From: Hymenobacter setariae
GTDB lineage: Bacteria; Bacteroidota; Bacteroidia; Cytophagales; Hymenobacteraceae
Direction of reading: 5' to 3'
Assembly: GCF_007713685.1 (NCBI RefSeq)
Contig: NZ_VMRJ01000004.1
Span: 655,700 to 719,699 of the forward strand
DNA length: 64,000 nt
The position numbers and the translations under genes were made by a program. This document shows, one piece after another, positions 63,431-64,000 of this stretch (position 1 is its first letter; the number at the start of each line of letters is the position of its first letter). Under the pieces are notes generated by a model. The model worked only from the letters and a program-made list of their open reading frames with translations. It did not search any database and was not told the DNA's origin.

Positions 63431-63524
63431 GTCATGCAGCGCGCAGCGAAGCATTTCGCTCGCTTCGTTGTTGGCGTAAGGAGTTACTGCACCACATGAG
63501 ATGCTTCGCTGCGCTCCGCATGAC
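63431..63524. repeat. Palindromic repeat, TCATGCAGCGCGCAGCGAAGC family
   Basis: Arms from 63431 and to 63524 with partial mismatches, in the gap between the pspA-like and YqiJ-like genes. Similar to the element at 19540-19655. Confidence 0.8.
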
Positions 63525-63559
63525 CGAATAGATAGTTTGTTCGGTCCTTAACCGAACCA

Positions 63560-64000
63560 CTATTCCGCCAGCCCGAGCTTCGCCTTCAGCGCAGCTAGCT
63601 CCTCCCCCGCTTTGCCCACCCCGGCCCGGCCGATGGCTTTGTCAATCTCGGCGTCAATGCTTTTGCTTTCCTGCGCTATTTCGCCGTAAGCTTCCCCTAG
63701 GGCCTCCTGCGCGGCTACTTTTTCTTTCATGCGCTCTAGCAGCGCTACCGTACCCGACGAGTCGAGCTGCGCCAACTGCTTGTTGATGGTAGCGGTGGCA
63801 GTGCTCACCGTCACGCGGGCTTTCAGGGTTTTCAGCTCGTTTTCCCACTGGCTGATGGTGCTTTTGAGCGCCTGCACATTTTGGTCGAGCTGGGAGGCCG
63901 ATTGCTCAAACTTGGTCTGGTCTTGGGCCGAGCGAGTAGCGTGAGCTTCGTTTTCGGCTTTTTTGAGTAGGGCCTCGGTGGCGAGGCGGTCGGCCTCGGC
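63560..64000 (-). CDS. pspA: PspA/IM30-family protein (5' end outside the window)
   Basis: The open frame runs without a stop from the window edge; at least 146 residues are visible and the ATG at 63877 is internal. Long helical hairpin with heptads (SAQDQTKFEQSASQLDQNVQALKSTISQWENELKTLKARV) and a C-terminal helix (AGEELAALKAKLGLAE). PspA/IM30 proteins form ESCRT-III-like rods that support damaged inner membranes. It starts the PspA, YqiJ, YqiK, AAA+ block on this strand. Confidence 0.85.
   Translation of the reverse strand, partial: AEADRLATEALLKKAENEAHATRSAQDQTKFEQSASQLDQNVQALKSTISQWENELKTLKARVTVSTATATINKQLAQLDSSGTVALLERMKEKVAAQEALGEAYGEIAQESKSIDAEIDKAIGRAGVGKAGEELAALKAKLGLAE

Overview
The window looks like a chromosomal stretch of a high-GC Bacteroidota, most likely a Hymenobacter-like member of the Cytophagales. 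The reasons are the gene families present (sce7726 family, YghZ-type aldo/keto reductase, group III truncated haemoglobin, a Bacteroidota-type RAYT), the near absence of Shine-Dalgarno sequences, one clear TTG-N19-TAnnTTTG promoter, and dense palindromic intergenic repeats. No rRNA, tRNA, CRISPR array, prophage or classical insertion sequence was seen. The taxonomic call is inference.

Layout. 0.1-12.4 kb holds housekeeping and enzyme genes: a PaaI-like thioesterase, a DnaQ-like exonuclease next to a cNMP/CBS/DUF294 protein, a Nudix hydrolase, a cytoplasmic GH5-like glycosidase, SelO, an alpha/beta hydrolase, RtcB, an AraJ-like MFS exporter and a HAD phosphatase. 12.6-16.6 kb encodes a three-subunit periplasmic molybdenum aldehyde oxidoreductase of the PaoABC type. 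17.1-20.9 kb holds a small Cys/His protein with a promoter bracketed by two identical half-site palindromes, then pta-ackA. 21-31 kb holds transketolase, an AsmA-like protein, an aldo/keto reductase, a CocE/NonD hydrolase, a cupin and a SnoaL-like protein. 31.2-35.4 kb is a compact kaiC-kaiB-kaiB-histidine kinase operon. 35.4-40.9 kb holds an sce7726 protein, a truncated haemoglobin, a DinB protein, an NmrA/epoxide-hydrolase-like fusion with an AraC regulator, and a small beta-barrel protein.

41.1-47.4 kb and 55.3-64.0 kb look like two halves of one envelope-maintenance system. The first half has two coiled-coil proteins, a membrane-anchored substrate-binding protein fused to an OmpA peptidoglycan-binding domain, an ABC permease and an ABC ATPase. 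The second half, on the opposite strand, has a PspA/IM30 protein, a YqiJ-like OB-fold membrane protein, a YqiK-like flotillin and a 1676-residue AAA+ ATPase. Between them lie an alcohol dehydrogenase, a low-GC DUF416 gene, ElaA, a molybdopterin oxidoreductase with a small helical partner, a TDT transporter, and two decayed copies of the 3' end of the AAA+ gene.

More than twenty palindromic repeats of 60-150 bp, in at least five sequence families, sit in the gaps. One family (core GTACCGTGGACCCTGCGG) flanks a RAYT transposase gene that lies between the ABC permease and ATPase genes, so this looks like an autonomous REP/RAYT unit inside the transporter operon. A member of another family has inserted in frame into the AAA+ gene. 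The hexamer CCTAGG is strikingly common (about 100 by hand count, against about 20 expected).
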